Shown: positions 61,290 through 64,000 of the stretch, one piece after another
How the letters are laid out: each line of letters opens with the position of its first letter
Position numbering within the stretch: position 1 is the first letter of the stretch
Assembly (NCBI GenBank): GCA_026393835.1
Contig: JAPKZK010000051.1
Location: forward strand, 1 to 64,000
Reading direction: 5' to 3'
From: Candidatus Aminicenantota bacterium
Lineage (GTDB): Bacteria > Acidobacteriota > Aminicenantia > UBA2199
DNA length: 64,000 nt
Notes under the pieces: generated by a model
Seen by the model: the letters and a program-made list of their open reading frames with translations, nothing else
The model's database searches: none
What the model was told of the DNA's origin: nothing
Translations under genes and position numbers: made by a program

Positions 61290-63178
61290 GCGACTTCTTT
61301 TTCCAGTACATTATGTTCTAATAGTTTTTCCAGCGTTTTATCCACCCGGTCTTCTTCCACCTTCAGGTTATCGATAATAAATCCCTGGCGTTCGGGTGTA
61401 TTTTTGCCCATGTAAAAATCAAGCATGTCCGGGACCGAGTCTTCGCGCCTCAGCACCACCGGTTCCAGCCGGATGTCCTTGCCGATGAAGCGTTTGAATT
61501 CATCCGGCGATATTTCGCCCAGGCCTTTAAAGCGGGTGATTTCGGGGTTCTTGCCGCAGGCCGTGACGGCCGCTTCTCTTTCTTCTTCAGAATAGCAATA
61601 AAACGTTTCCTTTTTATTTCTTACCCGGAAAAGCGGGGTTTGTAAGATATAGAGGTGCCGGTTCTTGATAATTTCCGGGAAGAATTTGAGGAAGAACGTC
61701 ATCATCAGCAGGCGGATATGCATACCGTCCACATCGGCGTCGGTGGAAATCACGATGTTATTGAAGCGCAGGTTTTCCAGGCCGTCTTCGATATCCAGGG
61801 CGGCCTGCAGGAGGTTGAATTCTTCGTTCTCGTAGACTACTTTTTTGTTGAGACCGTAGGTGTTTAAGGGTTTTCCTTTGAGACTGAAAACCGCCTGGGT
61901 GTTGACGTCCCTGGCTTTGGTAATGGAACCGCTGGCGGAATCGCCTTCGGTGATAAATATCGTGGATTCCAGGCGCTGTTCGTGGTTGGTGTTATAGTGG
62001 ACCCTGCAGTCGCGCAATTTTCGGTTGTGCAGGTTTGCCTTTTTGGCCCGTTCCCTGGCGATCTTCTGGACCCCGGCCATGGTTTTGCGTTCTTTTTCCG
62101 ATTCCAGGATTTTTTTCAGCAGCAGGTCGGCGGTTTCCGAGTTTTTATGCAGGTAGTTGTCCAGTTCGGTTTTGAGAAAATCCAGGATAAAGTTGCGGAC
62201 AGATATACCGTCCGGTTCCATATCCCTGGAGCCCAGTTTTGTTTTTGTCTGGGATTCGAATACGGGTTCCTCTACTTTGACGCTGATGGCCCCGATGATG
62301 GAGGCGCGGATATCGGACACATCGAAATCTTTTTTATAGAATTCCCGGATGGTTTTAACCAGTCCTTCTTTAAAGGACTGTAAGTGGGTGCCGCCCTGGG
62401 TGGTATACTGGCCGTTGACAAAGGAGTAATACTCTTCGCCGTACTGGGCGCCGTGGGTAATGGCCGCTTCGATATCATTGCCTTTCAGATGGATAATGGG
62501 ATACAACCCCGGGGCGCTCATGTTGGCTTCCAGTAAATCCAGCAGGCCGTTTTTGGAATAATATCGTTGGCCGTTAAAGATAATGTTTAAACCCGCGTTC
62601 AGGTAGACATAGTTCTGCATCTGGGTTTCGATGTATTCCGAGATGAAGTGGAAATTGCCGAACAAATCGCGGTCCGGGATAAAGACCACTTCGGTGCCGT
62701 CGGGTTCTTCGGATTTGTGCACCGGCGGGTCCTTGACCAGTTCGCCCCGGGCAAATTCCGCGGCTTTCACATTGCCTTCCCGGAAGGCGCGGATAATAAA
62801 TTCCGAGGCCAGGGCATTCACGGCTTTAATGCCGATGCCGTTCAGGCCCACGCATTTTTTAAAGACTTTTGAATCGTATTTGGCGCCGGTATTCATTTTA
62901 GAGGCCACGTCCACCAGTTTTCCCAGGGGTACGCCGCGGCCGTAGTCCCTTACCCGGACCCTTTGATCGGTGACCGTGACGTCGATTTTCTTGCCGAAGC
63001 CCATCATGTATTCGTCGATGGCGTTATCGACGACCTCTTTCATCAGGATGTAGATGCCGTCATCCCGCGAAGAGCCGTCGCCCAGCTTGCCGATGTACAT
63101 ACCCGGCCGTTTGCGGATATGTTCTTTCCATTCCAGGGTTTTTATACTGTCTTCGTCGTAAATGTAACTGTCTGTCAT
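61286..63178 (-). CDS. parE: type II topoisomerase subunit B (topoisomerase IV/gyrase B-like)
   Basis: 630 residues. GHKL ATPase: [37 protein letters not shown] and [63 protein letters not shown] and the metal-site DADVDG. The C-terminal [18 protein letters not shown] is followed by a short tail. The ~165-residue insert of proteobacterial GyrB is absent. Together with subunit A it forms the A2B2 enzyme that decatenates or supercoils DNA. Cotranscribed with subunit A by a 4-base overlap. Promoter at 63314-63342. Confidence 0.93.
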   Translation of the reverse strand: MTDSYIYDEDSIKTLEWKEHIRKRPGMYIGKLGDGSSRDDGIYILMKEVVDNAIDEYMMGFGKKIDVTVTDQRVRVRDYGRGVPLGKLVDVASKMNTGAKYDSKVFKKCVGLNGIGIKAVNALASEFIIRAFREGNVKAAEFARGELVKDPPVHKSEEPDGTEVVFIPDRDLFGNFHFISEYIETQMQNYVYLNAGLNIIFNGQRYYSKNGLLDLLEANMSAPGLYPIIHLKGNDIEAAITHGAQYGEEYYSFVNGQYTTQGGTHLQSFKEGLVKTIREFYKKDFDVSDIRASIIGAISVKVEEPVFESQTKTKLGSRDMEPDGISVRNFILDFLKTELDNYLHKNSETADLLLKKILESEKERKTMAGVQKIARERAKKANLHNRKLRDCRVHYNTNHEQRLESTIFITEGDSASGSITKARDVNTQAVFSLKGKPLNTYGLNKKVVYENEEFNLLQAALDIEDGLENLRFNNIVISTDADVDGMHIRLLMMTFFLKFFPEIIKNRHLYILQTPLFRVRNKKETFYCYSEEEREAAVTACGKNPEITRFKGLGEISPDEFKRFIGKDIRLEPVVLRREDSVPDMLDFYMGKNTPERQGFIIDNLKVEEDRVDKTLEKLLEHNVLEKEVA

Positions 63179-63313
63179 TTCTGTCCTTGACTGATTTTCA
63201 ATCCCTTTTTAAATTCAAGTTCTTTCATTTGACCCTTTAACGCCCTATTTTATGCGAAATCCCGGTATATTTCAAGAAGAAAATAAAAATCCTCTTTCAA
63301 TTTTCCAGGAAAA

Positions 63314-63342
63314 ATTATAGCACATTCATATTTGTTTGTCAT
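63314..63342 (-). promoter_or_regulatory. promoter of the topoisomerase operon
   Basis: Minus strand ATGACA (63342-63337), 17 bases, TATAAT (63319-63314). Leader of about 130 bases before the ATG at 63178. Confidence 0.55.
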
Positions 63343-63442
63343 TTGTTTGCATGAAGAAAATTTTTTTTTGTGAATATGAAGGAAAAAGACAGTCCACGTC
63401 AAAACCTTGCCTGGGGAAAAAGGCGCGGGAATGGTTAAGAAA

Positions 63443-64000
63443 TTAGACGGTTAGCCCGCTGCGCGCCAACAGGGGCCCGATGCCGGGCTCGGCGCCACGA
63501 AACCGCTTGTAAAGGGTCATGGGATTCGCGGACGCACCCCGCTCCAAAATATTTTTACGAAACCTTAGGGCCGTTGCCGGGTCGAAGATACCGGTCTCCT
63601 TGAAGGCCTCAAACGCATCGGCATCGAGGACTTCGGCCCAGACATAACTGTAATAGCCCGCGGAATATCCCCCGCCGAAAATATGATTGAAATATGTGCT
63701 CTTATAGCGCACCACGATCTCCGGGATCAACCCGATCCTGTCCAAGGACGCCTTTTCAAAGGCATTTACATCGATCTCCCCGGGGTCGTCCAGCGTATGC
63801 CAGTCCATGTCCAGGTAAGACGCGGCCAGGTATTCCACACTAACGAAACCGTGATTAAAGTGCCGGGTCCTTCGTATCTTATCGATCAATTCCCCGGGGA
63901 TAACCTCGCCGGTCTCATAATGCTGGGCAAACATTTTTAACACTTCGGGCTCGATAACCCAGTTCTCCATCACTTGCGACGGCAGTTCCACGAAATCCAT
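63443..64000 (-). CDS. M3 family metallopeptidase, C-terminal part (cut by window edge)
   Basis: 185 residues in frame to the window end; the gene continues beyond 64000. Diagnostic segments: DFVELPSQVMENWV (Glu after the HEXXH helix region), HFNHGFVSVEYLAASYLDMDWHTL, YKSTYFNHIFGGGYSAGYYSYVWAEVLDADAFEAF and the C-terminal FRGAEPGIGPLLARSGL. These belong to oligopeptidase A/peptidyl-dipeptidase Dcp-type zinc peptidases, which degrade short peptides. The HEXXH zinc motif lies outside the window, so activity cannot be judged. Confidence 0.93.
   Translation of the reverse strand: MDFVELPSQVMENWVIEPEVLKMFAQHYETGEVIPGELIDKIRRTRHFNHGFVSVEYLAASYLDMDWHTLDDPGEIDVNAFEKASLDRIGLIPEIVVRYKSTYFNHIFGGGYSAGYYSYVWAEVLDADAFEAFKETGIFDPATALRFRKNILERGASANPMTLYKRFRGAEPGIGPLLARSGLTV

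Overview
The window (64 kb) comes from a free-living or sediment/bioreactor-type bacterium with a mixed genome. Housekeeping genes are GC-richer and accessory blocks are visibly AT-richer. The combination is best matched by Candidatus Aminicenantes (Aminicenantota) or a neighbouring Acidobacteriota-like lineage: propeller-sensor kinases (one fused to a Ser/Thr kinase), tandem STAND-like ATPases, bacterial Roc-COR GTPases, Rpn/PD-(D/E)XK proteins and dense short-period intergenic repeats. That assignment is an inference without a marker-gene search.

Layout. 0.4-1.9 kb: a small peptide plus a radical SAM/SPASM protein (possible RiPP pair). 2.0-11.1 kb: a four-helix-bundle protein, a one-protein hybrid two-component sensor, a propeller-Ser/Thr-kinase fusion and purine nucleoside phosphorylase. 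11.3-22.2 kb: an accessory block bracketed by two direct-repeat families. It holds a translationally coupled ATPase-ATPase-TPR/Ser-Thr-kinase operon, a frameshifted LRR-Roc-COR GTPase with a nuclease-like tail, and a decayed TumE-type toxin pair. 22.4-31.5 kb: an Fe-S protein, a 21-nt repeat array, a broken DUF4143 ATPase, a propeller lipoprotein, an Rpn nuclease, a DEAD-box helicase, an OLD-like ATPase/nuclease pair and an outer-membrane protein. 31.6-39.8 kb: housekeeping (Na+/solute symporter, ligA, dCMP deaminase, a P-loop kinase, coaD, gltX, an aromatic amino acid decarboxylase). 39.8-44 kb: an AAA/nuclease fusion, a second 21-nt repeat array inside an ORF, and repeat-rich intergenic DNA.

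44.0-53.1 kb is the most interesting segment. It is one tightly coupled seven-ORF unit: response regulator/HATPase - 27-aa ORF - PIN-like/TPR - 54-aa ORF - unknown - helical-repeat protein - PIN-like/Roc/COR/membrane protein. Two of these ORFs are tiny and joined by 4-base ATGA overlaps. I read it as an undescribed signal-gated conflict (defence/suicide) system in which a two-component-like sensor and a GTPase switch control two paralogous PIN-like nucleases. That function is inference.

53-64 kb: repeat mosaics with a DUF4926/DUF6883 pair, a second Rpn nuclease and small unknown ORFs. Housekeeping follows (lipid-kinase family, bactofilin, type II topoisomerase A and B subunits, and the C-terminal part of an M3 peptidase cut by the window edge).

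Two genome-wide habits stand out. Several genes have a good -35/17-bp/-10 promoter whose -10 box ends 6-7 bases before the ATG, predicting leaderless mRNAs. Intergenic gaps are filled by a limited vocabulary of 7-11-nt tandem words and hairpins reused in the same order at distant places. No tRNA, rRNA, CRISPR array or intact transposase was seen.
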